A stretch of 64,000 nt of DNA from Dichotomocladium elegans (lineage: Eukaryota > Mucoromycota > Mucoromycetes > Mucorales > Lichtheimiaceae): the NCBI GenBank assembly GCA_025716815.1, contig JAIXMN010000014.1, positions 62,001 to 126,000 on the forward strand. The letters are read 5' to 3'. This document shows, in pieces, positions 21,445 to 33,481 of the stretch; the stretch's first letter is position 1, and the number at the start of each line of letters is the position of its first letter. Both the position numbers and the translations under genes were made by a program. The notes beneath the pieces are model-generated. The model worked only from the letters and a program-made list of their open reading frames with translations, did not search any database and had not been told where the DNA came from.

Positions 21445-24400
21445 ATGAACACAGCAAAGGGCGACGACAGTAGCAGCAATCGAATGAATACAGGAATTAA
21501 GCGTGCCTCTAACATAGGCACCATGAAACGTAATTACGATAAACCAAGAGTCTTCAAAAAGCCGGTGGAAGAAAAAGGCACCAATATTCAAGTGGTTCTT
21601 CGATGCCGGTACGACCTTACATTATCCCCCTCCAAAAGCCAGCATTGTTCTCTTCTTCTTTGTGATGGAGACCATTCAACATGTATATTGAAACAAATGC
21701 AATCACCGGTTTCCTTTATAGGGGGCGGAATGAGGATGAAATAGCAGCTTCTTCGCCAGTCATTGTCGAACCGAAAAACAAACGTGAGATCGTGTTAAAG
21801 ACTGCCGGCAAAGAGACTACCTATTCCTTCGATCGTGTCTTTGGCCCAGAAGCCACACAAGAGCAAATATACGGGGAGGTTGCACAGCCGATTCTCGAAG
21901 AAGTGCTGATGGGGTATTTCGATCATGCTGTCTACTGCAGTTGATTCAGACTATGGGTTGCTTACCCGGATCAAACAACGTTTAGATACAATTGTACTAT
22001 TTTCGCCTACGGTCAGACCGGCACGGGAAAGACGTGAGTTTCCAAATAGTAACAGGAAGAAGGCAGCTCAAAAGGAATGACATATTTTCATTAAAGATAC
22101 ACAATGGAAGGTGACCTCGAACAACGATATAACCGATGTTCTGCCCAAGCTGGGATCATACCACGTGCCATATCCAAGCTCTTTGAGACTCTCGATAATG
22201 AGGGTGCTGAGTATTCTGTCAAAGTTTCCTTGATTGAACTATACAACGAAGAGCTCCGCGATCTTTTGGGGACCAGCTCGAACGGCGATGATGGACGGAC
22301 GTTGCGGATCTTTGAAGATCAGAATGGAAGTGGGGTCATTGTCCAGGGCATGGAAGAGTCAATTGTATCCAATGCTATGGAAGCCATCGCCATCATGCAG
22401 CGTGGAAATAGGAACAGAAGCATTGCCGCCACACGATGTAATGAAAAGTCGAGGTGTGCACAATAATATCTCTTTTGTGTTACATCTCCGGATTCTAATT
22501 TTTTTTTCTGCATAGCCGATCTCATTGTATCTTTACGCTTACCGCCCACATCAAAGAAACAGTCCCTGGTGGCGAGGAAGTTCTCAAAGTCGGCAAGCTG
22601 AATTTAGTTGATCTGGCTGGCTCAGAAAACATTAATCGATCGGGTGCTGAGCATGCTCGGGCACGCGAAGCCGGCATGATCAATCAGAGTCTGCTCACAC
22701 TTGGTCGAGTTATCAATCACCTTGTTGAACACGCTCAGCACGTCCCATACAGGTACCAGAACCTAAATCTATGTTGGCTTCAGGAGGGCGTGTAGGTAGT
22801 TTATTAACTTAATCCACCAGAGAAAGCAAATTAACGCGCCTGCTCAAAGACTCATTGGGTGGCCGGACAAAGACTTGCATCATCGCCACCATTTCAGTTG
22901 CTCGAATCAACCAAGAAGAGATCATCAGTACCCTTGACTACGCCAAACGGGCCAAGAATATCCGCAATCGACCAGAAGCAAACCAGCGCATGAATCCTCG
23001 TGTATTGCTGCGCGAATATGAGGTCACAATCGAACGACTTAAAGCTGACCTCCAGGTATTCTATATGATGTATCAAAACCCGACGATGAATAGATTAATA
23101 ACGTATATGCATATTCAAAGGCCTGTCGTGAACAAAAAGGCGTCTACTTATCACAACAAACTTACACTATGTTGACAGACGAAAACCAGAGCTCAAAAGA
23201 TAGAATTGTGGAACTCACCCGAGATGTCAAGAGTATACAAGAATTGTTACAACTTAGGACGAAGGAGCTTGACGAGAAGGTCGATTTACTTATGGGGAAA
23301 GAGAATGAACTATCCGAAATTCAGGTATTATTACATATATTAACCCATGGACCTCTTCAAATGCTGACGAGAAAGCTAGGAAAAATTATTACGATTCGAC
23401 CGCAAAATGGACCAACAGATTGGCGATTTCTGCGAGAGGATGGAGCAGGTGAGAGAGCAAATAGCCATTTATTTAATCACTTGATGCAACACTTACAATA
23501 GCAAGGACAGTATACCAATGGGACAGAAACGTCAATCAATTCGCTCCTCACCTCACTTGAGGCTAATGCATGCACCATGTATGGGCTCGTTCAGGAAAGT
23601 GCGCGCGCCCAAGCCGAATTCTCCGAGAAAATCGATGCAATCCGCTGCAAATTACGAGAGGAATCTCTGACTAAAAAACAGCTCGCCGAGAAGGAGATTG
23701 TAAGCTTTTTCGGCGCGTTTGAATCCGAATTGAACGATATACAAGCCAAGGTTGGTGATAGCGAAAATCGGGGGAGGGAAAAGAAACCAGTACTGATAAG
23801 CAATGGGAGAAAAGACGGTGCTTATTGAAGAACGTTTTGAGCGGATATTCCGGACCCATGTGAAAGAAGAACGTGACTATATTGAGCTTCAGAGCACAGT
23901 GATCGAAGGCATCCGCGACGAGACCTTGACTAGAATGGAAACAGAGGCAAGGAGACGGTATATGGGCGCTCGAAAGAATCCTGTGCTCATTTGATATTTA
24001 GAAGGAAAGATTCACGAAGCAACAGACTACGCTACAGGCGTTCATTAATTCAGAGCAAGCGAAGGACAAGGAAATCACACAAAGTCTTTTGGATGCGGTC
24101 AACGGACTTGTGCAGGACTGGAGTCGTTCACGAATGCACCGATTAGAGTCCGCACTTGGGGATGTCGGGACATCCATCCAGGACGGCACCAACAGACTCA
24201 ATATTCTACAAAACGATTTCGAGACTTCCATCAATGGTGCAATAAGCCTGAACACCGATCGGTTATCAGACGTGGATCGAGCGAGTGACATGGTTCAACG
24301 CCAGCAAGATGGATTTAAAATCGTAAGTACACACCTGCTGCCCTGGTTTGAGGCCCAGAAATACAACTGACGGTTATACCAGATATCAAGTACTATTGCG

Positions 24401-24601
24401 TCATTACGGAGCCGGGGAGATCAACATCGTCAACAAGTACTGCAATCGATTGAAGAAGCTGACTCAGCTGTCGCATCTCGGTGCGAGGAAATAGCACGGA
24501 CAAAGTCTACGATGCCCCTGAAGAAGCGGCCACTGCTCTTGGATTGTACAAATACGAGTAAAGCAAAGCGGCGCCTGATAGATGATGATGGGAAAAAATA
24601 A
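21445..24601 (+). CDS. Kinesin-5 (BimC/Eg5/Cin8 type) mitotic motor
   Basis: Plus-end-directed, tetrameric spindle motor that slides antiparallel microtubules. Multi-exon gene with start [14 protein letters not shown] at 21445. Motor-domain motifs in order are [26 protein letters not shown], the P-loop [32 protein letters not shown] text ([15 protein letters not shown]), switch [12 protein letters not shown], switch [48 protein letters not shown] and [10 protein letters not shown], the latter the kinesin-5 neck. [13 protein letters not shown] and the long coiled-coil stalk ([20 protein letters not shown] onwards, to about 24330) support the kinesin-5 class. The tail ends [13 protein letters not shown] with TAA at 24599-24601. 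A short DCTNTSK segment may be a degenerate BimC box. Splice sites in the stalk are partly inferred. Confidence 0.9.
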
Positions 24602-25769
24602 AGTCTTTAGCATACACAATTCCCTCCAAAGAAAGGATTGCCTATACGCGTTCAACAGTCTAAAATGAGCATTCAACTTCTTGAGGAAAAGGTGGGGAAG
24701 AACACGTTATTGAGCCTATGAACTACTTCGTTAATGGAGAAGTGCAATTTGCTTCGATTCATTGTTCCCACGCAGCCATATTTCTGTAGTCTGCCTTGTA
24801 ACGGCCATTCTGGACCTGTTACTATGCATACACACACACACAAAAAAGCAAAAAAAAAACACGGACATTCTGATGAAAGAAACCGGATCCAAGCGCAGCT
24901 AGACAAGGAGTTCATGCAAACCTAATCGTACCGATCCTCAGTCTTTCCTTTGATAAATGGAAGTATGCTATTTTTTTCAATGACAAGATTAAATTATGTA
25001 CCTCTCGTCAAAGCGTTGATAGAGCTACGTGCAACCCAATAAACGCTAGCTTCCCTGTTTATTGACTAGTGAAGTTGATTTGACAGGTGGCGACATTGCA
25101 CGCAAGGCATTTTTTTAACCCGCAAAACGTACTCTTTGATTTCGGTGCTTGTCTCACCGCCCCTCCGTGTCTCATGGGAATTTGGAGTCTCTATCCTGTG
25201 ATACGATTTCTGTCGTGTCTCTCTTTTCCTTGCTTGCGTAAAGTACTAAAGACGTCTCTTTTTTTTGCACGAGGCGGATGGAGATGTACACCATTTGCCG
25301 TGTGGCCCAAGAACAGAAGTGATCACCACAAGAATAAAGTAAATGGCACACAATAAAATCCAACCGGAGAATACGACATAGCCGTACATATCTAAAAAAA
25401 AACAAGGTTCATTTGTTAACAACACTTTTTATGGAAAGAGATGCAATTGCATAAACATTTTTTGATTGTTCGCTACTAAAAGCTCCTGAGAAGATTGGTC
25501 TGGGCATCTTACATAAATAATGGGATACCCCAGGCACTGGATACGCTACCGGACTGCGTGTCTATTTGAGCTTATGTTCACTGGCGAGCGTTATCTGTTT
25601 CTTTGCTGTTGTTGATGATCAACACTAACGGAAGGTGGCCCATTCTACCGATCTCCGTGGGGACTTTGTACCTCCTTCGACACATTTTCGGAGTCGGATA
25701 TATCCATGCAGTGTTGTGGGTGCAATGTTTTGACAGCATGAATTAAATGATTCTGTCAGCAGAGGGGCC

Positions 25770-25800
<31 letters not shown>

Positions 25801-26891
25801 CCTCGCCGACCAAGATGATCCTCCTGCATTTTGACGAATCCTGTCTGAATGGATGTCAAACACTTTCCGGATTCTGCCTCGGGGGTTCTTGGTGAGTTGG
25901 GTAGGAGACGGGGTTTCGGCGTACTTTTGTGCGACATCGCCGCTAGCCCATCAACCTGGCGGCATCAGCAGCCCGGATTCCTTGTAAGCCCTTTGCTGAA
26001 AAATAAGTAATCCAGGCTATCAGCTGCACCGCGCAAGGGAAACTGGGCTCCGTGTCTGCCTGTGGGGCCCAGAGGAGCCAGGCAGTCGTTGCTCAAATCA
26101 AAATCCCACGTCGAAAAAAGGGGGAAGGAGGGAACCTGGTTACGCTTTGTCTTACAAGAATCGGCCTGTCCGATTCGAGGTGCGTACAGCCGGCAAAAGT
26201 GGGAGAGTCACCACCGCGACTGGTACAACACCCTTTTTGTCAAATGCGTGTCAGCTGACATCGGGCGTATATTTTGTACTATAAAACCATAGAAGCTTGC
26301 GGAATTGCTCTGGAGGCCATGTTGCAAATCCATAGGAACCGATGCCTTTCGTAGTCTTTCACCTCATACTGCTCTTTTCTTTTGGTCTATACAAAGTTAG
26401 AACCACTTGTGTTAATTGGACAACAAACCTCCTTGAGAATAGCGCCTCCCCGGGGGCCCCAAAAGAAAAATAAGAAGGTAGTACGTTTGCCCTTGACAGT
26501 CGCAGAGAGAGACGGGGGAGTTACCAGAGCATTCGACTATGCTGTGTGACTCACGTTGCGCCGCTGCGGGGCGCTAGTGAATGTATGCGGGACTCGAGTA
26601 TGCCGGATTACTTTTTATTTTCGCACTTCTATCCTCACGCCCCCTTTCTTCTTTTCTTCTCGTCCAATACCAGCCACAACAACAGCACAGCACAGCACAG
26701 CGCAGCCGGTCTGTCCATCGCCTATTTTTTTTGTGTATTTATATCTCGCAACTTCTTTCGCCTACTCTTGCTTTGCCGTTGAATCAGGCCGGACTTGCAT
26801 AAGTGGAAAGCCTTCGGCGCAAGCATACATACTCCTTCCCTCCGTATTCACCTCCTTTGTGATTCAGCGAGGTATAATCCGATCCATCTCA
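24602..26891. other. Intergenic region kinesin-5 / coiled-coil protein
   Basis: About 2.3 kb. It has a (CA)n run at 24829-24842, a TC microsatellite at 25769-25802, a weak minus-strand coding-like stretch at about 25800-25990 (see findings) and, near the right end, a CAGCACAG-type repeat at 26680-26705 in the presumed leader of the next gene. No other gene is supportable. Confidence 0.45.
25769..25802. repeat. (TC)n microsatellite
   Basis: An almost pure TC dinucleotide run in an intergenic region; on the minus strand it reads as (GA)n and creates an artificial Arg-Glu repeat ORF. Confidence 0.9.
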
Positions 26892-27693
26892 ATGGTGTCG
26901 ACTGCCATTTCGGAATCCAACCTTGACGCAAATCTTTCAAATGACGGATTCCACATGTCGCTGGATGGTACATATGCATTTTTTTTTGGTTTGGGCTGGA
27001 ACACCAGGCGAGGGTCTAAGAGAGCATCCATTAATGTGAACTTCCCTCCCTTCCAACCCTTTTATAGACAGGAGCCGTTCTGACTATGGAAAGACCCAAC
27101 ACCAGTATCGGTTGAACCGACTGGAACTTGAACACGCCTACTATGCCGAACAAAACGCTCATCTTGTCAAGGAGCTCTCGTTTGCACGTTGCACGATCAA
27201 TGCATTACGTAATATCACCAACCAGAAGGAATCGTTGCTCATTACTACCAGGCAGGAACTGGATAGAGCCTATTTCCACATCCAAATGCTAAACATGACC
27301 TTGGCAAGGCAGGAGCAGCGCCTTCAAGAACAGCAGAAGCAGCAGCAGAAACAGAACCTTATCTTACCAGAAGCAGATAAGCCATTGATGACTACTCTAC
27401 CTGAGAATGATGCTCCTTACGCTTCAACCGGTGCCGATTCTCCCATTCGTATCGGGCCTTATTTACAGCAAAGATGGTGGCAAAAGCAGCAGCAGCAGCA
27501 GCAGCAGCAGCAACTACTACTACAGCAAAAGGAACAAGTGCAATCAGGTTCAGCAGCCTATCATAATGACCCCCAGCAACTCACGCCCCCTGAATCACCT
27601 CGCAGCGTCAGTGATGAGATGCAACAACCATACCACATTGGATCAGACGATGACGAAGAGCAAGTCCGAGATGACTCCACACAGTGCGTCTGA
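26892..27693 (+). CDS. Coiled-coil, glutamine-rich protein of unknown function
   Basis: Not recognised. Two exons (26892-26967, 27068-27693) join to 702 nt, 233 aa. The start is MVSTAISESNLDANLSNDGF. The joint GATG|GTACAT to TATAG|AC gives DDRSRSDYGKTQHQYRLN. Residues about 40-110 are strongly helical and coiled-coil-like (LELEHAYYAEQNAHLVKEL, LLITTRQELDRAYFHIQMLN). Gln-rich tracts at 27330-27355 and 27485-27520 follow, then a Pro/Ser segment (LTPPESPRSVSDEM) that could be phosphorylated, and an acidic end. It lies 380 bp upstream of the CLIP-170-like gene on the same strand. Coding status is supported by the clean joint and a codon-wise open frame, function by nothing beyond the coiled coil. 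Confidence 0.7.
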
Positions 27694-28073
27694 AATAAAA
27701 AGAATGCTAGCTTCCCCCCTCCTGTTGATGAGGCTTGTTGACCGATGCCGGACGAGTGAAAGCATATAAAAAAAGAGAGATAATTAGAAAAGCAAACATC
27801 GTTACCATCAATTAATATACATTATAGCGAATGGTAATGGAAGAAAGTAAATCCAAAATATGCGTGCTTGCTGCTCGATGTGCCAGAAACGCATACAGAA
27901 TCGTACCTCACAGACTCACACACGATATACATGTCTGCATACACATAGTTACTGCTACTTTTCATGCGCATCCTGTGCATTCGAATTATATATGCATCCT
28001 TGTCCTTCAAAAAGCGGAAAAACTACTCCTATTTTTGTTTCTGTGCTCGTGGCTCTCCCCAGTTCGTATAAAA
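27694..28073. other. Intergenic region upstream of CLIP-170-like gene
   Basis: 380 bp, A/T-rich. The same frame as the CLIP start is open from 27831, but the encoded sequence there is unlike the CLIP N-terminus. A CCCCAG at 28056-28061 could be a leader-intron acceptor. Confidence 0.35.
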
Positions 28074-29423
28074 ATGACATCTCTTTATCGAGCAACGTTG
28101 TTTCTAATCATGTCTATCACTGCTAATACAGCCTCGAGTGGCAGCTCCAGTGATAGTACGACGACGATGGTCCCGGTGACTCGTCCTATCAACAATGCGT
28201 TAAAGGCAAATCAACAACGCCGACAGGCAACATCATCGCCAGTAGTAGTAGTGGCGGCAGCAGCGGCAGCTGCTGCTGCTGCATCATCACTAGGCAGTAT
28301 CGATGACGATATTTTAGCGTCACTTCCCGTGGTCGCTCCTTCGAACTACAATCATGCCGCGCCAACGCCAACGGCATCTAACGCACATCTAGCGATCGGT
28401 ACGCGGGTCATTGTACCCAGTCTGTGTGTGATTGGCACCCTGCGCTTTCTTGGTAATACGAAATTCAAGCCTGGCACCTGGGCTGGTATTGAGCTCGATG
28501 TGGAAGGTGCAGGCAAGAACAACGGCAGCGTTCAGGGGTACGTAAAAAAAAAAAACTAGCCATGGAGAGAGAGAGAGAGAGCAGGCGTTTCTTTTCTCTT
28601 GGTATCTCCCCTCCCTCCAACACCTGCCCCCCCTTCCCCTGGGTAGATTATGTGCTAAAGAAAAAAGAGAATGCACACCACCTATGCCGCTTTCTTATTA
28701 GTGTCCGTTATTTTTCGTGTCCAGAGCATACCGGGCTTTTTGTACCTGCATCTAAAGCGGCGCCCCTTCCGAGCGGCATGGAAGACGATGATCAGGTTGT
28801 CAAAGTCCATCGGGCTGTTCTCTCTAGGACAAAGCCGAGCTCGCTCACGGCAACGCCCATTTCTACCACGAGATCCAAAAACTGTTGCTCTCATAAACGA
28901 GCCCATGCTTCTCCTATTATACATACATGCGCCACGGCCAATCAGATGCGGAAGACCAGGGCAGCAGCAGCAGCAGCAGCAGCAGTAACGACAATAACAA
29001 CATCACCATCTCCTACCCCAGCTCCATCGCCGCCGCCGCTTAGGGAGGGGCAGGTACCACGTCGGGCATTAGGATTAAGAGCATCAGCAGCACCCCTTCG
29101 AAAAACAACCGTCCCTACTCCATCGAGATCTCGCCGTCGTCGTCACGACAGTGACGAGCTCACCCATCGGCGCACGGCGGTCCCAAAGTACACCTCGCCA
29201 AATACACCTCGCCGAATGGACGGCCTGTGTAATCCCCAGCCGACAAGATCGTCGTCGCTGGCCGTGCGACCCAGCAGCGATGATGGCACTAGCCCTAAAC
29301 GACCTTCGTCTGCTATGCTCAAGCCCACCCGCTCAAGCGGTACACGTCGAGCAAAAGATGGCGTGACGGTTGCGCAGAGACAGCACCAACGACAGACGGT
29401 GGTTCCAAAAACGACGACCACCC

Positions 29424-29455
<32 letters not shown>

Positions 29456-31211
29456 ACGAAACTGACACGCCGCGGTAGCAACGACAGCTGCGGCGGAAGA
29501 AGCAATATCCGCAAATCGGTTGTCCCGGCGATGGCCAGCCGCTCGACAGCCACCGCGCGACGCACAGACAGTGTTGGTGGTGGGCTTCTCCGTCGGAAGT
29601 CCACTGTGCCACAGGTGATGCCCACAAGGAGCAAGTCAACAATGACGACAACCGCAAACACCGCTGCTGGTGCTTCCGCAGCTCGGCTAAAGAATATGCC
29701 ACAGACAGCTACAAGCAGATCGACCACTACTCGACGTACAAAGCACACGGTGCATAAGCCGAGCCCGGACGAGGAACAACTTCGGCGACTGCTTGAGGAG
29801 AGCCGCAAGGAGCATGCCAAGCTGTGCGAGGAGCTGTTGGGCAAGGAAGCGGCCTGGGAACGCACTCTATCGACAAAGGAGAGTTATGCGATCCAGGTCA
29901 AGGAGCAGCAGCGCGAAATGGAACGGCTCAAGTCCCGGATTGCTGAGCTAGAGGCGGTCGATGATCGACGGACGAAGACGACGACAGACCCGACCGACTA
30001 CCGGGCGACGGTGGAATCCCAGAACCAGCGCATCGAGCGCCTTGATCGGCTTGTGCTTCAGCTCCAAGCGGACGCAGCCAAGGTCCAGCAGCAGCACCGG
30101 GAAGAGATACAGAACCACATGGCCCGGGCGGCCCAGTGCCAACGCGACCACGACGCGGTCCGATCCGCACTCGAGCAGGATTATCGGGTGCTGGAGCAGG
30201 ACCGGCTCGAGACCCTTCGGCGCTATGAGGCACAGTGCCAAACCATGGTGGACGAGCACCGCCGCGCGCTTGAGATGAAAGACGCCGAGCTTGCGGCGCT
30301 CCGCCGAGACCTCGAACAACGCCCAACCGTCCTGATGGTCGAGAAAGAGGACACGGCGAGCGCGGAGCGGTGCAGACGGCTGGAGCACCAGCTCCAGCTC
30401 ACCACGTCCGAGCTGGATCGCGAGCGGTCTGCGCACATGGCCGACGCGCAGGAGATGGACTCCATGGGCCGCGAGATCCAGCGGCTCTGCGAGGCCAATC
30501 ATCGCACGAGTCTTCAGGTGGACCAGCTGCAGCGCGATCTTGCGAAGGAGGTCGCAGACAAGCGCCGGGTCATGGAAGACGCCCAGAAGACCCAGATAAG
30601 GTCCCAAAGGCTGCAGGATCAGCATGAACAGATCTGGCTCGCCAAGCAGAAACTTGAACACGACTTCGCCGAGGCCGTCCGCCGCGTGGCTACGCTTGAG
30701 CAGAAACTCGCCGCCCTTGAGCGTCAACACGACACAGGCTGGCTGCTATCTGAAATCGACAGACTGGCGAGGGAAGTCGAGCTTCAGGAGAAGCGCTGCA
30801 GAACCCTCGAGACAGACAAGTCGAGGCTGCAGGACATGGTCGACAAGCGCCGACGCCGGAGGCGATCGTCCTCCGGATTTCAATCCCCCGCCTCCCCCGT
30901 CTCGCTCACCTCATATAGCACCATCGTTGACGGCCCAGACGCAAAAGACCAGGTGTACTGTGAGATATGTGAGATCTTTGGGCATGACGTGCTGAGCTGC
31001 ACAGCCTATATGATGTCGACAGCACCTGTACCAGCCGGTCCCACCCATGATCGCCACTCGACCTATTATTCTGTAAGTGATATGTTGATGTAGTATATTT
31101 GCATCCATTTGTTGCTGACCACACCCACCCATTCCATAGTATTGCGTTAATTGCGACGTCTTTGGATCACACCCTACAGAAGATTGCCCGAATCAAGACG
31201 AAATGTTTTAA
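28074..31211 (+). CDS. CLIP-170-like microtubule plus-end protein
   Basis: Plus-end tracking protein that binds growing microtubules and dynein/dynactin partners. Exons 28074-28537, 28702-31072 and 31140-31211 join to 2907 nt (968 aa). A start at the next ATG, 28110, would give 956 aa and cannot be excluded. An Ala-rich N-terminus is followed by one CAP-Gly domain (LAIGTRVIVPSLCVIGTLRF, FKPGTWAGIELDVEGAGKNN, GSVQGVRYFSCPEHTGLFVP). A basic, Ser/Thr/Ala-rich linker carries repeated KxTVP-like segments (for example RRKSTVPQVMPTRSK). A coiled coil of about 330 residues runs from about 29760. It ends with two zinc knuckles: CEICEIFGHDVLSC, then after an intron CVNCDVFGSHPTEDC, and the terminus NQDEMF. 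That is the CLIP-170 C-terminal layout, in which the final acidic-aromatic tripeptide binds CAP-Gly domains. GC content rises sharply in the coiled-coil part. Confidence 0.93.
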
Positions 31212-31470
31212 TATCCCTCCCCTTCTCAACCCTATCTTGTTTATTATCTCCTTCGGTTCGTCCCCCTCGCTCCTCTTCATATCTCGCCATCGACATTCGA
31301 ATCATTGTAAACATGGACAGTGGGGATGACAGGAATCATCGCCAAACAATGCTTCTACTGTAGATCGATCGCTTGGTTTGCAATCACGTGTCCATACCAT
31401 CTCATCTCCATCAAAATACCCAACAGTAATGGGGGTCTCTTAACCAGATAATAGGCAACAAAGCGTACCG

Positions 31471-31507
<37 letters not shown>

Positions 31508-31629
31508 CGCATCAAGTTTGGTATAATTAGTCTCATTGAAAGCTGCTATGTGTACGCATGTGGCAAATGATGCAGTTCATGCTGTGTGACAGATAAGAAG
31601 CCGTAGGTTATAAAAAAAAATCATGTGCC
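31212..31629. other. Convergent intergenic region with TA repeat
   Basis: About 420 bp between the stop codons of the CLIP-170-like gene (plus) and the PPZ gene (minus). It contains a perfect TA microsatellite (31472-31504) and A/T-rich 3'-end sequence. Confidence 0.5.
31472..31504. repeat. (TA)n microsatellite
   Basis: A pure TA dinucleotide run of about 33 bases, self-complementary and able to extrude a cruciform. It is likely polymorphic. Confidence 0.95.
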
Positions 31630-33297
31630 TCACTGGGTCACAGCAGCATTTTCATCCTTCTGCGCAGACGGTCGATCGACCAGCGGAGGACTGGGCACCC
31701 TTCGAGTGCCCTTTGCTTCTGTAGCGTTGCTTGTCTTACCCAAGTTCCGTAGTGGAGGATCGGTTGGAGTCAAGAGCTCAAAACTGCAGAGCAATTCATC
31801 GTTGACACTGAAGTGGAGTCCGCCCCCACCAAAGAAAAGTGAATGATGTGGAGAAGACATACCGACCCTTTCTTTTTACCTCATGATCGCTCCAAAATTG
31901 TCAAATTCCCCGCAGTAATTGGGCGCAGAGAAGATCGTGACAAGTGTCCGGTCATTGAAAAATTCGTAACCATCCTCTACAACCATATGCGCTCGACAGA
32001 CTAATTCTAGGTCGTGTCTCGCAAGAAACTCGTTGACGATCTGTTTGCCAAAGCAAAAGGAGACCCCGCGTTCATTATCCTCCCAGTCAACAGCAGTATC
32101 CGATGGATCGGACCAGAGGAGATCATTCAGTAAGCCGTACTCGGGCACATCTGTCGGCCGAGTAATGTTGCGCACATCATCGAGCGTATTCAGTGACGGG
32201 CTTAGACCTCCATGGACGCAGAATATCTTGTTAGCAACGAGTGCAGCGATAGGAAGCGCATTAAATGCATCGACAAACGTCTTCCAAATCTTGACATTTG
32301 TTCGTCGCTTGCATTCGTCATAAAATCCATACACTGGGATTCCACGTTAGCAACCTCTCCCATTGTACCGACGCCTAAACACTAGCTTACCTCGAGTGAC
32401 ATTGGCACATTCGTGGTTCCCACGAAGCAGAAAGAAATTTTCCGGGTGCTTGATTTTATAACAGAAGAGCAGCAGAATCGTTTCTAGGCTCTGTTTTCCC
32501 CGATCCACATAGTCGCCTAGGAAAAGATAGTTTGATTTTGGCGGATATCCTCCCTTTCGGGACACAACCCCACCTTCCGCCGTCAGCGTTTTACTCCTTT
32601 TTTCTTTTCATTGGTCCAGGTTTGGTCACCACATTACCATATTAAACAAGCGGATTAGATCATGATACTGCCCATGGATGTCGCCAAGGATCTTTACGGG
32701 GGGGTTAAGTTCAACCATGGTCTGGATTCATAACCATCATCTTTTAGTACGATTTTCTCTCCCTTCCGCGCCTCATCTGCGACAATTCAAATGGTGCACG
32801 ATAACATAACTTACAGGCTGGCTCATGAAGACTTCCTGCGCAGCTTTGCATATGGCTACAATTTCCGAGTTTCGGAACGGAAGCTTGGGCACCTTCCCCG
32901 TGCTACCGACGCTCAGGAGGCGTGAGATGCATTCGTCAATGTCGAGGTTATGACCGATGGAGCGTATTGAGGTGGCAGTCAGCTGGTTCTGGGACGTGAA
33001 AGTCAACTGGTTTAAGTCCTGATGTGTAGTAGGTGAATCGGGCCGATCGGCGCCGTTGACAATAGCCGTGCCGTTGGCAGGTGCGTTCGTAGAAGCACCA
33101 ATATTCGGATATTGAAACGTGCTTTGGGCAGATTGGGAATGTGGGTGCTGCTGCTGCTGCCGATGAATGGAATTGTTGTTGACGAGGATGGAATTGATGG
33201 AAGTGGCCGTGGTGTTGGAGACTTCATTGTCAGGTACGTCGTGGCGGATAATACTAGGCCTGTCCTTTTTCTTTTTTGATGACTGTGAGTTACCCAT
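31630..33297 (-). CDS. PPZ-type serine/threonine protein phosphatase (PP1-like)
   Basis: PP1-related phosphatase; in yeast PPZ proteins control potassium/sodium homeostasis and cell-wall signalling. The start [20 protein letters not shown] at 33297 has Gly2 in a myristoylation-like context, as in PPZ1. About 120 Ser/Asn/Gln-rich residues precede the catalytic domain, a short version of the PPZ N-terminal extension. Catalytic motifs in order are [119 protein letters not shown] and [11 protein letters not shown]. The tail after FELL is 40 residues. Introns interrupt after MSQP, after LIRLFNM, after ANVTR and after the NFGAIM segment. The stop is at 31630-31632. The myristoylation signal favours PPZ over plain PP1; the short N-terminus makes this slightly less certain. 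Confidence 0.9.
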
Positions 33298-33480
33298 TCC
33301 GTCAAACTAGAAAAGAATGAAGCGGGAAAGAGAGAGAGGGGAGAGAGCAGGGAAAAAATAAGGAGGCCGGAGGACGAGATGTGTGTGTATGTGTGTGTGA
33401 GTGTCGGACAGAGGGTGAAAACAAACGGTTTCAAAAGAGGGTCACGCGATGCTGTTTTTTTTAATTATTTGTGCTTGAGC
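33298..33480. other. PPZ upstream region
   Basis: Pyrimidine-rich on the minus strand (CT/TC tracts at about 33310-33355) with a (GT)n-like stretch at 33382-33402. Probably promoter and leader of the PPZ gene. Confidence 0.35.
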
Positions 33481-33481
33481 C

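Noticed and set aside
26546..27083. Overlapping plus-strand ORFs in three frames before the coiled-coil gene
   Set aside because: They sit in the leader and intron of that gene; the frame that splices cleanly starts at 26892.
29143..30730. Several long minus-strand and alternate-frame ORFs
   Set aside because: They are shadows of the GC-rich CLIP-170-like coiled-coil exon, where stop codons are rare on both strands.
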